This document shows, piece by piece, positions 43,794-56,700 of a stretch of DNA of 64,000 bases. Position 1 is the stretch's first letter. Every line of letters starts with the position of its first letter. The stretch comes from Bedellia somnulentella (lineage: Eukaryota > Arthropoda > Insecta > Lepidoptera > Bedelliidae), in assembly GCA_963576735.1 (NCBI GenBank), contig OY755175.1:5720401-5784400 (forward strand). Direction: 5' to 3'. The position numbers and the translations under genes were made by a program. The notes beneath the pieces are model-generated. The model saw only the letters and a list, made by a program, of their open reading frames with translations, was not told the DNA's origin and did not search any database.

Positions 43794-45630
43794 TTAAAAG
43801 ATCTCTTCAAGAATAAGCTACAAGTTAGACGGTAAACTACGATGCGAATTAAACACCAACATATCTAATTCCAAAGCTTTTAACATTTAATATAATTTTC
43901 TCCTTTTCCTTTTTTGCCGTTAAGATTCCAAAAAACTATAGTATCTATTTTGTTAATGAACAAAGCACTACAATTTTCAATCCTCTTTGTGAAACAAACG
44001 TAATAAGACAATGCTTGTCCGCCGGAACTTAAGTCTGTCAGAGTTTTTAGTGAACGACTGGCAACTGTAATCCCTCAAAGCAGCTGGAAACAGTTCATTG
44101 TTTATTTGGTCGTGGCATTAAAGCAAACTTCCAGAGCAACTTTAAGTAGGAGATGAATAAAACGAAAGCAAAATAGCTGAACACGGCGAACAGAACGAAT
44201 CAATATTTGGCGCGCCTTCAAGTGGCTCCGCTTGCCAAACAACATGCCGCACCTGAGTAGTGCCGCCATAAACAACTATTTTATTACTTGACCCGGGAAA
44301 GGACACTCGGATCTAATTACTTAATGATAATAGAGTAGGGCCTGCCCAGTTTTTACTAGGAAACGTTTAACGCCCTAGTCGTTAAATGAAGACAGTTTGG
44401 TATTACGTTGTAGTGTTAGGTCTTATAGAATACTATATTCTCAAGGGGGTTTTACAAAATGACAACAGTATTTGAGTCTTTTAAAGTAAGTAGTGGACGT
44501 TGTGATCAACCACTCAAGAATAAAAATATGCTGAGGAATTGTTTACTCCGAAACTTTGGGACACTAAACTCATTGTTGAAGATTATGAAAAATAAAACAA
44601 TAACAGTTTATTCTTATACTTAATTTAGTACACAACTATCCCAAATGAGGAAAAGTCCCAAATAAAAACGATTTGAATATCAGAATAAACTTTCCATTTT
44701 CCAAAAAAAAGAAACATTAAAAAAATCAGTTGATATCGACGTATCATCGAGAGCAAAGCGCTCCGTACGCAAATATCAACGGATATTACTAAAACTCGAT
44801 CAGCGAATGAAGCTTTTAATTTCGTACCTATCGACGAATAAATCAATTTACCCTTAGGGTTGTCATGAAAAAGGTTCTTCAATTAGCTGAAAAAGTATTT
44901 CATGCTCCAGACAGCCCTGACATAATTCATTAATCATGTCTCTTTTGACAAACGTTGTACATTAACCAAGATTATGAATGGATTTATTTACGAGTATTTC
45001 ACTGAAACATATTTTTTTAGCGGAAGAGGTTACTTATGTTTCTGGGATCTAGGCATAATTTTATTCTGGTGTCTCTGATTAAGGAGCAAATAACAGGTCT
45101 GGATTATAATTAATAATTATCCTGTTGTCAGAGAATCAGTTAGTTTTTAAAAAAAATAATCTGTTTATAGTTTTATAATTGAATTGAGAATGCGGTGTCA
45201 AAGAAGAAATTAGTTTTGCCAACCATTTTTGACAACTCTGAGTAGAATCTGTAGGTAACCATATAAATTAACCATATAAATCTTTTGTAAATATTATCTA
45301 TCCGGTATACGACAAACTATTTGTGCCTATTTATTCGACTATTCTTTTTTATGTATCGATGCTTTAGGCAAAACTAATTCTTTTCTCAATGGCTTTCGCA
45401 AAATTCCTCAAATTTTCGGTGAAATAAGTTGCACGAAACCTTTATCCATCACTGATTGTCAGTAAACCTTTAGTTTAAACCTTGGAGAGTTTTTCTTATT
45501 ACAGGAAAATATTTGCGATACCTGAATGACAAAAGTTCTATTAAGTCTCGTATTTCGTAGCAAATTAGTTAGTGGTATTCTGTCCACAAAATCATGATGT
45601 ATTCTGGTAATAAAGCTATATCGTGTCAAG
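43794..45630. other. Gene-poor DNA
   Basis: 44160..44310 is GC-richer (GGCGCGCCTTCAAGTGGCTC) and might be regulatory or conserved, but nothing specific was recognised. The 85-codon frame 44625..44882 has no support. Confidence 0.3.
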
Positions 45631-45636
45631 AGTTGC

Positions 45637-45881
45637 CGTGTAGTGTCGGCTTAGAATAACACTACCCCATTTCTACCCGTGGGTGATCGTAAGAGGCTAC
45701 TAAGGGTATAAGGGCTTTTTAAGTGATTTTTGGGCGATGTGGTTGGAGACCCGTCACCAAAAACATTTATTATTACCATCTTTTCCCCAATCAACTTCCA
45801 AATGTGGCTGAGGACTTTCTCATTTCAAAGCTCTGGCTACCCCGTCAAGGGATTTATTGCCGTGAGTATATGTATGTATGT
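45637..45881 (+). repeat. SINE A copy with short target-site duplication
   Basis: Sense, full length, with TATGTATGTATGT tail. AGTTGC flanks it at 45631..45636 and 45882..45887. Confidence 0.8.
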
Positions 45882-46164
45882 AGTTGCTATTTGTCAGGAG
45901 TTTTCCTGAAATGATAGGACTTGGTTAATGACACAATTTGTGGATTTTATTTACTCTAGTTTTTTAAAGCTCTCGTAATAATCATCGAGGTATTATAGGA
46001 AATTATATACAACAAAACTAAAAAATATATAAAAACTGTTTGTAAAATTTATTTAAAACATTATATTTTCTTTCGTTTATCATAGATATAACCAATGGCA
46101 ACCCTAATACGTCCAATTTCGAGATTTTATCACAATGGCCAAATTGTTATATATACCGACATAT

Positions 46165-46416
46165 ATACATATACTCACGGCTATAAATCCCTTAAAGGGG
46201 TAGTCAGAGCTTCAGAAAACTTACAGCCTCTTTTGGAACTTGAGTGGGGAAAATATTGTAATATAAAAGTGATAATATAAAGGTAATATAAAGGTGATAT
46301 GTCTCTAACCGCTTCGCATATCAACTTCTTTATTAGCTCCAAAGCCCTAAGTCGCCTCATACGAACACCCACGGGTAGAAATGGGGTAGTGGTATTCTAA
46401 GCCAACACTAAACAGC
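46165..46416 (-). repeat. SINE A copy
   Basis: Antisense, full length but with short internal changes (ATATAAAGGTAATATAAAGG in place of the usual spacer). A scrap of another head follows at about 46440..46495. Confidence 0.75.
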
Positions 46417-46513
46417 AAATTTTCCAAATATGTACTTAAAAACCCCCCTACCCTTAGTCGCCTTGTACGCTACACAGGGGGAAGAAATGAGATATCCACA
46501 GGTAACATAGATA

Positions 46514-46634
46514 TCTATACTTATAATAAATCTGTAGAGAGGTCAATTCTGTACATGAAATATATTTTCAAAATAACTATCAGGTGATGATTAGGGATCG
46601 ATACTGATGCCAAAAATGCAATCAGTAAAATTTA

Positions 46635-46666
<32 letters not shown>

Positions 46667-47478
46667 GGTTTGTATGTTCCTTATGGAAACAAAAACTACT
46701 CGACGGATTCTAACGAAACTTGGTACAATTATTCTTCATACTCCTGCGCAGGTTTTTGTATACTTTCCAGCAGAGAAATAAAGGGGAATTTTGGGAAATT
46801 TTGGGAAAACGGGAGAAGTTACTCCATTTTTTAAGCTTCCGTCGCGTGTGCAGCCTTAATGGTTAAACTTACATAAAAATCATGTATGACAAAAAAAAAT
46901 TGCATAAAATTATCTAAAAAAAAATCCATTACAGTTTATGTCTATCTTTTACGGTAGACTCACAATAACACGTGTAATTTCTGATAGCTTAGCAGTTCGG
47001 AACATTCTGATTATATTTGTTTACTCTTACGTTTGTAAACCTCTCACTCATCCCTAATTTAAAAAAGGTAACATTATTACCTATTCAATAAAAAAAGAAT
47101 CATAGAAATCGGTAGACAAACACCGAAATAATACATAAAATAAGCCAGCGCGCCCGTGACCAAAACCAAATCTTTACTAATTTATATATAACATACTAGA
47201 TGGCGCCAGTAGTTGCATCCTACATCACGTAATAATTTATTTTTCAGATTGTTATAAATACTTTATAGCGTTGTATTCCAAAATTTGCTATTTAATGGAA
47301 ATACTGAACCGTTCATTAGAGCGCATTCAAAATCACCAAACTGTTTAGGGAGTGCTATAAATTAAATAAATTGAAAACATTGCGCTGAATTTCACAATGC
47401 TTAAGCAGGGACTGAAGAAAGAAACCGCAGATATTTAAAAAACAACGCTGCCCGTGCGAAGCTGGGACGATCCACTAG
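46514..47478 (+). mobile_element. Helitron-like element, copy 2 (non-autonomous)
   Basis: Starts TCTATACTTATAATAAATCT after host A and ends GATCCACTAG before host T. 965 bp long and inverted relative to copy 1 (992 bp). The microsatellite at the same internal place is here a TCTG run (about 46633..46666). No coding capacity. Confidence 0.75.
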
Positions 47479-50400
47479 TTATAAATATAATAATCACTAC
47501 AAAAAAACTGTCTTATTGGATTACAAATGAAATCAAAACTCAAGCTATGATACGGCTGAAATCTGAATTTGGTTCAACAACAGAATGAATAAGCGGGGCT
47601 TTTGAATAAACCAGATTACATTGACAGTCCGAACTCAAAGCGAAATTTATTCTTAATTGGTTAAAAGCGAAAAATTCTTTCTCTTTTTGCTAAACGAAAT
47701 ACTCTGAAACCGGCTATTTTATTTACCTTCTGGAGCTTTGACCATGTGCTAACTTCGATTTGCATAAACGGATTGGACCTCGACGTCAAACAAGATTTAA
47801 ATAACAAATGTATGCTATTTGCAAGAGTCACGACGGAGTGCTTTTATAAAAGATCCGTAAGCAGGTTTAGATGGGGAGTAATTAATTAACTGCCAACGAA
47901 GTGTTTCAGCCTGAAAGGAAGAAAATTAATAAGCTGCGCTTAAACCTTCGTTTAATACAACAATGTGATCTCACAGTATAAATTATATTAAAGGCAATTT
48001 GTTCCCCTTCTTAGTTGTTTTATGTTTTCAGCTGCAGTACACTAGTTAATTTACCAAGTTAATTTATGTTACTGACTGGACGAGGCGCAGGGTTAGTCAT
48101 CGTTGATGTAGTAGAGAGAAAAGGGCATTGGGTGACACGAGATGACAATAACTGCGTTACATATCGTTGGGAATATCCGATCTCGTAATTTGATATTTAA
48201 GCATTGAGAACAAAAATTATCGGTCTCGGTAGCTGTGTTTAGGAAAATAAAGAGTGTTTCTTATCGATTTATAGTCTGACCAGAAATTGCATGTTAAATC
48301 ATTCAAAGTTCGTTCGAAGGATCTTGGAAGTCGGCATCTTTCACAAGATTATTATTCTTTTTTTAAGTTGAACAAGAAAAGCAATACGCATTTGCCAACA
48401 GCCACTTCAAACTGAGGTCGTAAATCTAGCGAGATTTTTGTGGGAATGTCAACACAAGTAAAACATAATATTTCATCGCGCTGTCGCGAGAAAGCCTTTT
48501 TATATCGACGTCTTTGGATTTTGGGTGGTGCTATGTCGAATGTTGGAAGTTAAATCTGACAAGTAAAATGCGATATCAACAAATTTCTTTAATTTATTTA
48601 ACTTCCAAAAGTATTAAACAAGTTTGGTTATAACTCTGAGCCTTACGCATAGATCCTTAATTTTTTAACAAATTAAACAATTGTAAAAAACAAATTGAAA
48701 AGATATTGTTACTTTAATATAGTTTTTACATCGCCCACGTCATAATTGGCAGTGATATGCTTAGCCGACAATACACAGTTATAACGTCTACGGCTAATCC
48801 AATCAAGCATTGTTAATGTTTCATTGTATTGCAGGGATCCATTCCCTGAGGATAAACAACAATACGCCATGCATAATTAATTATACGCATCATGCACTAA
48901 GAGCCGGATGTTAGATTACTCCTGGACCGGCTAAATGACTCATAACACATAATTAAAATGAGCATAACTAAAGAAGTTTTCATAGATTAACTAGATTTAA
49001 GCAAACCTATTGCTTTGACTATGTTTTTGTACTCATACTGCTGTGTACTTTTCCGAAAGTGTGGTATGTATAGCCGTGAGTATATGTATGTATGAATAAC
49101 CCCGATTAATTAAACAGAAATATATGACTTGAGATAGGACACATAGGTCTATATAATATAGCAATATATCTATGTATTGAGTATAATTATTAATCTCGCA
49201 CTAGAGTAGTGTGCGCAATGTTGCGATTTCCCACCAAGTATCCACTCGTTACGTGATATGTGGATATGTAATTGATTATCTTCTGGGTTTGAATCCCGAT
49301 GAGAGCAACATCTGTGTGATGAGAATAAATGATTGCTTCTTAATCTTGGATGTTATAGATATGTACATTATAGAGTATTAAATATATTATTAAGTTGGTA
49401 TCCCTTAACCATTTGGTTAAAACTACTACCTTATAATAGTTCAATGCCCATAACACAGGTCATTATGTTGTAATTTGTTTAGGGCTGTCCTGCTCTATGT
49501 AAAATATGTCACCAGTAAATGTTCATAGGAGCAAAAATTGTACATTTGTTTTGAAAAACCACTATAATAAAATTAAGGAATATAAATTGAATAAGTACGA
49601 ATGAAATGTAACAAGAAAAATAACAAATGTTATCTGCGTTCCCATAATATGTTTAAATACAAACTCATTTGTTTGTTAATGTATTATTTGAATCTCAATT
49701 TTACACTTTCAATTAAATATCAATCTAGGTAAATCAAAATCCTTACAGAAAATTCACTTATAAAATGAATCACTTTAATTTGTTTGCCTATTAAATGCCT
49801 TTGTTTGATGAGTTTATTCTCATCTTCAACTTTATTATGTTGTGTAATTAAATCTTCTTCGCAATATTCAATTGGTTTTATATTCCAAGTAACGTAAATC
49901 AGTCTCAATAATTGAATTTCTGTCTTTAAGTTGGGAAAACAAAGGGCTTTAATTAAGATCTTCTCTATGTACTGCTTCGACTAGAAGCCGCAAACGCTTC
50001 GGTTCTTATTAATAACGCCGCATAATATTTAAACAATGTTAAAATGCTTTCATATAACATGAACATTGAAATATGGTTTCAAATTATGCGAAATGAAATT
50101 TCTTTGTACTCTAAAACAAAATTTTATATTGTAAACCTGGTAAAAAAAGTATTCTTTCGATATTACCCCAAATGATTTTTTTTATCAGTATATTTTTGTG
50201 ATAGATTATAATATGGTATTCTCGTTGTCAGCACTCAATGTCAGCAGTAAATTTGATTAAAGAAACTTTTACCATTCATGTATAAAGGATCCTATAGGAA
50301 TCTGAACAAAACAATAAATTAACGGTTTCAAAACAATCAAATATTTTTTTTTTGTGACACCAAATAACAATTAAATACCTATTCGAATGATGTTGTAACT

Positions 50401-50784
50401 ACACTCAGAAGGGACACTAAGGCAACGCTATATTTGATTATTTGTATGTAATACACATATAAACATCATCAAAGACTAAAAAACACAAATTCATATTTCA
50501 TTTCATGTTCGTAGCAGAACCATTCAACTAGACGACGGACTTCGTTTTATTGCGAAACATGTAGAAAGAAGCTGTTATATGATTTTCTCTCTCCTTTACG
50601 AATACCTTAGGCTAAAGAGAAAGAGAAAGAAAGAGGGACATTTATTCGCTGTACAGTATATAAAAAAACAATAATAGATTAATAAAAATAAAATAATACA
50701 ATATATTATTCATCAAAGTTATAAACAAAAGAACAAAAAGAAAATACAAATATAATATTTAGAAGGAAAGGAAGTAAAGGATGG
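47479..50784. other. Gene-poor DNA with SINE scraps
   Basis: A SINE A head scrap lies at about 48750..48778 (CTTAGCCGACAATACACAG). A tail scrap lies at about 49070..49095 (TATAGCCGTGAGTATATG). No exon or other repeat was recognised in the rest. An AGAGAAAGAGAAAGAAAGAG run is at about 50615. Confidence 0.35.
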
Positions 50785-51100
50785 TTAACCCTTAGTTCAC
50801 TACGCTAAGTCCCAGGGACTCATCACAGTTTTTAAACAACAAAATTCAATAGACTTTTTTTATCTTTTGGAGTTGCACGGTCCGGTACCTTTCCGCAGCA
50901 AGGTACGGGACGCGGTAGAGAGAGGTCGTGCGTGTGCGACATTTGTAAAGGTGAGTTTTGATCCAGTGTGAGTCCCGGGGACTCATGGTGGTCTTTTGCG
51001 TTACAATTATTATTTTGGTTACTCATTCAATTATTTAATTTTGGCTTCTGTAGCGTCGCAAAATTTAGTCTGAAAACTCGGCACACCTATCTTTTGAACA

Positions 51101-51347
51101 ACATACATACATATACTCACGGCTATAAATCCTTAGAAGGGGTAAGCCAGAGCTTAGGAATTAGAAATTCCTCAGCCACTTTTGGAAAGTTGTGTGGGGA
51201 AAAGATAGTAAAATAAAGGTTGTTGGTGATGGGTCTCCAACGTCATCGCCCAAAAATACCTTAAACGCCCCCAATACCGTTAGTCGCCTCTTACGTACAC
51301 CCACCGGAAGAAATGGGGTAGTGCTATTCTAAGCCGACACTACACAG
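51101..51347 (-). repeat. SINE A copy inside the piggyBac-like element
   Basis: Antisense, full length and close to the common form, so it inserted after the piggyBac-like element had landed. Confidence 0.85.
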
Positions 51348-51615
51348 AGACTAAATAATAAATAATTGTCTTCAAAAAGACGATCAAACTGACAGTGAAG
51401 ACACCAGCGGCGGGCATGAAGAAACCGGCGGCAGGCATTCAATAGACTTTGTTTCTAAGCCAAATTCTGATGATGATTTATAACCTGCAGTCAAATATGA
51501 AGAAGCTTACAAGACTATAATTTCTGAAAACAGTTGCTGAACAATTAATTAAATGAAATGAATTTGAGAACTCGTCTTTACAACACAGCCATGTCCCAAG
51601 AGATTCACATACTTA

Positions 51616-51783
51616 TTCCCTGTATCACATAAAATTGACATGCCTGATCAATCAAGTACATCACAAACAGAAGATTTTTTACCAAGGGATAAACTTAAAT
51701 ATTGTTCTGTGTCTAAGAAAATAACCAAGACCTGTTATCTTTCCACTATCTGTAAGAAACCAATTTGCCTTACTGGTGCTTAA
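51616..51783 (+). pseudogene. C-terminal remnant of piggyBac-like transposase
   Basis: The frame reads FPVSHKIDMPDQSSTSQTED, then RDKLKYCSVSKKITKT, then CYLSTICKKPICLTGA and a stop. This is the cysteine-rich C-terminal domain of piggyBac transposases with some cysteines replaced. Just after the SINE (about 51360..51480) lies an acidic, Asp/Ser/Glu-rich frame with stops, fitting the N-terminal region. Confidence 0.7.
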
Positions 51784-52202
51784 AAAATATGTCAAAAATG
51801 ATTAAACTTTTAGCATGTTTACCCATTGCACGTTTCCAAATTTTATATTGTGTCATTATTAGTATCACAGGTTTTTATAGTCTATATTATGTTAATTATC
51901 AGAAAAAACTTAAGTTTTTTAATTTCAAAAAGGAAAAATAGATTTTTAGGGGGAAACCTGATACTCAATTTTCGGAGACTTATTATTGTAAGATGTAAGG
52001 AAACTTGAAAATGTTGCGATTTTAATTAAGTTTATACTGAAATGTTCCTAAATAAATATTAATTATCTATTTTGCAAACTGGGAAAAAAAAGAAAAAGAT
52101 AAATTAAACATTTAAAATTGTTTTATTTGAAAAATAAAAATGTGAGTCCCGGGGACTCATGGTGGTGTTTAGTGAGATTTTAGTAGGTAAACTAAGGGTT
52201 AA

Positions 52203-53216
52203 GTCGATTTAAATTTAGTTCGTTTGACATTGAGTACCTATATTTTTTATTATTTCGTTAAAACATTAACGTTTTAAAATTTCAACTTTACTCTTAGTCT
52301 ACTACTAAAAGTCACTAAAGTTACTAATAAAAGTCACCAAAAGTCTGCCAAAACAGAGTTATACCTATTCGGCTTTGAGCTAAGATAATCACTAGTGAAT
52401 CCGAACACTATTAAGTAACCTCATCTCGGAACTCCTTCAAAATTAGTATTCGCAACACACATTCGATATATATGCGGATAGTTTCGAGTCGAGCCAACGT
52501 TCTATAAGTCCGTCCAAACATGAAAGACCCAAAGACGAACGTGCCTCAATACAGGTCCGACACGTATAAAAGAATTTCCTACACGTCCCGATTTCTGTGT
52601 CGCATGTTTGAAATGGCCCACATTTCATTGATCCCCGCACCCTATCTTACACCCTGTAATTTCTTGTTTTCACAATCGCACCCACGTCCAAACCCTTATT
52701 TATATTCGGCTAAAAGGACGAATACGTAAATTTGAGGTAATAGGACTTAGAAAAATATTCTTAAATCAAAAGTTGAGAAGATAAGATTTCTAATCATTTT
52801 AATAATCAAACCACAATATTAGTTTGAGGTTTGGTATATTACTTGAAGATCTTTTATTGTTAATAAGCTATGGTAGTTTGAATCAGAAATAAAATAAAGC
52901 AGTAGATAGATTCAATATTCTATCAAGAGAATCTCAGCCAATATTCTTTGAAGAGATTGCTCCGACAATAACAAATAAATAGAATACTAGGTCTTAAAAG
53001 TCCATATTTCTGAGATCTTGAAGTTTATTTATTCCGAAGGCAATAAATATTGTAGAAGGTACAATTTCTTGACATTATATTGTCTGGTGTGCGGTGCAGC
53101 TCGGTGATAAAGTACAAACTTGGGGCCGCTTTTACGTCACTCCAGCTATTTGTTACAATGAATATACCACATTTATTCTATTTAAGTTTAAAAGGAAATT
53201 TATTGTGCAGATAACT
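52203..53216. other. Unannotated DNA
   Basis: A GC-richer patch at 52480..52700 has a 65-codon cysteine-containing frame on the - strand and a 69-codon frame on the + strand, neither with a recognised family. The rest is AT-rich. Confidence 0.3.
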
Positions 53217-53221
53217 GTCAC

Positions 53222-53673
53222 TGTAGTCGCGAGTGACTTATTTAAACTTTAAACACTTACCAGGCACGTGGCTGGCAGGGGTGGCGTTCGAACTCTCGAG
53301 AGTTTATTGATGAATCACAGCGCAGGCTTACACTTTTCACCATAGGTCCATAGATAAATGTGGTTCAGTCCTTTTTCACTTTGTTCGGGAAATAGACTTG
53401 ATTCGGAATTTATTTGGTAACTTTTATACGAACGTGTGCTCTCACATCGGCGTGTTGAGAAAGAGAGAGTAACTTGCGGAAACGGATGTAGTTGTAAGAC
53501 GTCAGACGTCAATGTTGCCAGTTTCCCGCATCAACGAGGTAGTGTTAGAGAAAATAAGCCACATGAAATAAATCTATTTCTAACGTGAATTAAAAAGTAT
53601 GTAAACTATGTTTTGTTGTCTTGTGCACACCTAATAAAGAAAATTATAAACTAATTTGTTCCAGTACGGAACA
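53222..53673 (-). repeat. 3' LTR of the BEL/Pao element
   Basis: On the + strand it starts TGTAGTCGCGAG and ends CAGTACGGAACA, so in element orientation it reads TGTTCC...CTACA, with canonical TG/CA ends. It differs from the 5' LTR at three positions by eye (about 53227, 53232 and 53322). Confidence 0.97.
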
Positions 53674-53767
53674 TAAACCCGCTCACCTTAAAAGTATATA
53701 ACTTTTAACAAAATAAAAGAAAATATAACCTAACCTATGACTATGATTTAAATATGTATAAAGTACT

Positions 53768-56700
53768 CTATTCAATAGGTAGCGGACACAGTTTAACCAC
53801 TGGCCGCTTAAAAAATTTGTTATTCATTTTGAGCGTAACCACACGGGTGACGTTGTCAGTCCCGGGATGGAGCGCGTGCACGCGAGCCAGCTTCCACTGC
53901 AGCGGCGGCAGGTGGTCGTCGCGTACAATAACAACAGTGCCTTCACTAATAGAAGGGCCTCGTTCTTGAAGCCACTTTTGACTTTGTTGAATTTCGTGAA
54001 GATATTCCCTACTCCATCGCTTCCAGAAATGTTGGACGGATTGCTGAACCCATCGCCAACGCGTAAGTCTGTTAGGATTAACGTCTACCAAGGAAACGTC
54101 GGGTAGGGCTGTAAGCGGTTCACCTATCAAGAAATGAGAGGGTGTGAGGGGAAGCGGATCTGAAGCTGACGAACTCATCACGGACAGAGGACGCGAATTA
54201 AGAACCGCTTCGATTTGACACAGAAGTGTGTGCATTTCATCGTACGTTTGGGTACGAGTTCCAAGTACTCTACGTAAGTGGTGCTTAAAACTTTTCACCC
54301 CAGCTTCAAAAAGACCCCCGAAATGGCTTGCATGGCTTGGTTGGAAATGCCAAGTTATACACTGTTGAAGAGTTTCCTTTTGTAAATTTCTTTGAACTGA
54401 ATCATTACCTAAAAAGGCATAAAGCTCTTTCAAGTATTTGTCACAACCCACAAAGTTTGTACCACAGTCGGAAAATATATCGGTACATAATCCACGACGG
54501 GAAGTGAAACGTCGTAACGCAGCAAGAAAACCTTCAGTGGAAAGCTCGGAAACGATTTCGAGATGAATAGCTTTGACACTCATGCAAACAAATACTGAAA
54601 CGTAACATTTTATAACTTTGGCATTACGCACCTTATTGGCGCGAACAAAGAAAGGGCCAGCATAATCTACAGCTGTTTTAATAAATGGTCGCGCGGGCCG
54701 CAGACGAGTAGCGGGGAGAGGTCCCATGCGCGGTTGCACTGGTGTCGGACGCGCGCTGAAGCAACGAACGCAGCGATGTATACGTTGCCGCACGATATCG
54801 CGACACGAGATTATCCAGTACTTTTGCGAGAGCAGGTACTGAACGGTCTGAGGTCCGGCATGTAGATAACACACATGAGCATCATCTATGATTAGGTTAG
54901 TTAATGTATGTTTCTTTGGTAAAATCATTTGATGTTTACTATCATAAGATAAGAGTGACTTATGAATCCTACCACCGACTCGTAACAAACCGTCACTATG
55001 AAGAAATGGTGTAATACGCCTTAATGATTGAGAAGGCAAATTCCCTTTTGAAATCTTATTTATATCTTCGGTAAAAACCGATTGTTGCACTAAAAGAACG
55101 AGTTTTTTCAAGGATTCATTATATTCTGGAACCGTTATATAATCTGAGTGGTGGTTAGTTAAATGTTTGCATTTTTTGTAGAAACGAATTATCCAAGCGG
55201 TGATTCGTACTAATTTACCTAGCGAAGAATAACGCTGTATAATCTCAATATCTGTATTAATCGTCGTAGACGCGTTTGATGAAACAATACGCTTCTTTTC
55301 ATTGGTATCAAATTGTTCATTGAAAGACGGCCATGCATGAGAAGGTCGTTGTAACCAAGCTGGGCCGTGATACCACAGGGGATGGGCGCGTAGCGCGTGG
55401 GGCAGTGCACCGCGCGAGGCCACGTCCGCGGGGTTGTCAGCAGAGCGGACATGGCGCCAACGAGATGCGGGCACAACAGACAAGATATCACTGGTGCGGT
55501 TGGAGACGAAGGTCTTCCAAGTATGAGGTGGTTGGTGTAACCAAGCTAGCACGATCGACGCATCAGACCATGCATACACGTTATCCATATCGACCCGATT
55601 GTCGTAGATTGAAATAACTTTGTCTATTAATTTTGATAATAATAAGGCAGCCATTAATTCAAGGCGGGGTATTGTTAGACGAACCCGTAAAGGGGCCACA
55701 CGAGTTTTAGCTATAACGAGGTAAGTACGAATTTCTCCGTCACTACTTGTTAAGCGAATATAAACACAACCGGCATACGCGGTTTCACTCGCGTCAGCGA
55801 ATGCATGCACCTGTACGGTACAAGTATTATCTAAAATGTGACGCGGAAAAGAAATACATTTTATTATCGGTAGCTCTTGAATAAAAAGTCTCCATGAATT
55901 AATAATATCAATAGGTGGGGTTTCGTCCCAACCAATATTAGCTACCCATAGCAATTGAATTAAATGTTTTGCGTATAAGGTCAGAGGGGACAAAAATCCT
56001 AGCGGATCGTAAATCCTAGCTATTTCAGAAAGGATTGCCCGTTTAGTGCATTTTTCAGAATTGACCTGAACATTAAACTTAAAACAATCAGTTTGCGGAT
56101 CCCAATGTAACCCTAGGACTTTAGTGTGTGTATCCTTCTCGAGGTGCGCAACGGAGACGGTTTCCTGCCGCCCACCATGAGGAGATGACGACTCAACCGC
56201 GGCAAGTATCGCCGGCGAGTTGCTGTGCCACTTTCTTAATTCAAACCCAGCCGAGGAGCAAATACCAATAAGCTCACGCTGTAACGCTAGGGCATCGGAC
56301 TCGGAATTGGCCCCCGCGACCACGTCATCTACAAATATAGATTCCAAGAGTACAGGTGCAGCCAACGGGAACCGGTGACTTTCATCATGAGCTAACTGTT
56401 GAATAGTACGCAGAGCGAGGAACGGGGACGAGCTAACTCCGAAGGTGACTGTACGAAGACGAAAATCCTGTACAGGTTCCGCAGGTGAACTCCGCCAGAG
56501 GATACGTTGGTAATCCAGATGATCTTTACACATACCTATATTTCTATACATTTGTTTACAATCTGATGTGAACCCTATGAGATGAATACGAAACTTAAGA
56601 AGGATATCCACAATGTCGGGATGAAGCTTGGGTCCAGTGAGTAGCACTTGATTCAGGGATACTCCGTTGGATGATTTACACCCTGCATCAAATACTACGC

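Larger units (their letters stand above)
50789..52198 (+). mobile_element. Second piggyBac-like element, degraded, with nested SINE A
   Basis: Bounded by TTAA at 50785..50788 and 52199..52202. Ends are CCCTTAGTTCACTACG and, reversed, CCCTTAGTTTACCTAC. GAGTCCC..GGGACTCAT palindromes lie near both ends. It holds an acidic N-terminal coding remnant after 51355 and a cysteine-rich C-terminal remnant at 51616..51783. It is a different family from the element at 8627 by its ends. A SINE A inserted at 51101..51347. Confidence 0.82.

Noticed and set aside
52443..52640. Cysteine-containing 65-codon frame on the - strand
   Set aside because: Cysteine spacing fits no known small secreted family and an overlapping + strand frame is equally open.
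53315..53512. 65-codon frame repeated in both LTRs (also 59295..59492)
   Set aside because: It lies wholly in the LTR and is repeated only because the LTR is; no protein signature.
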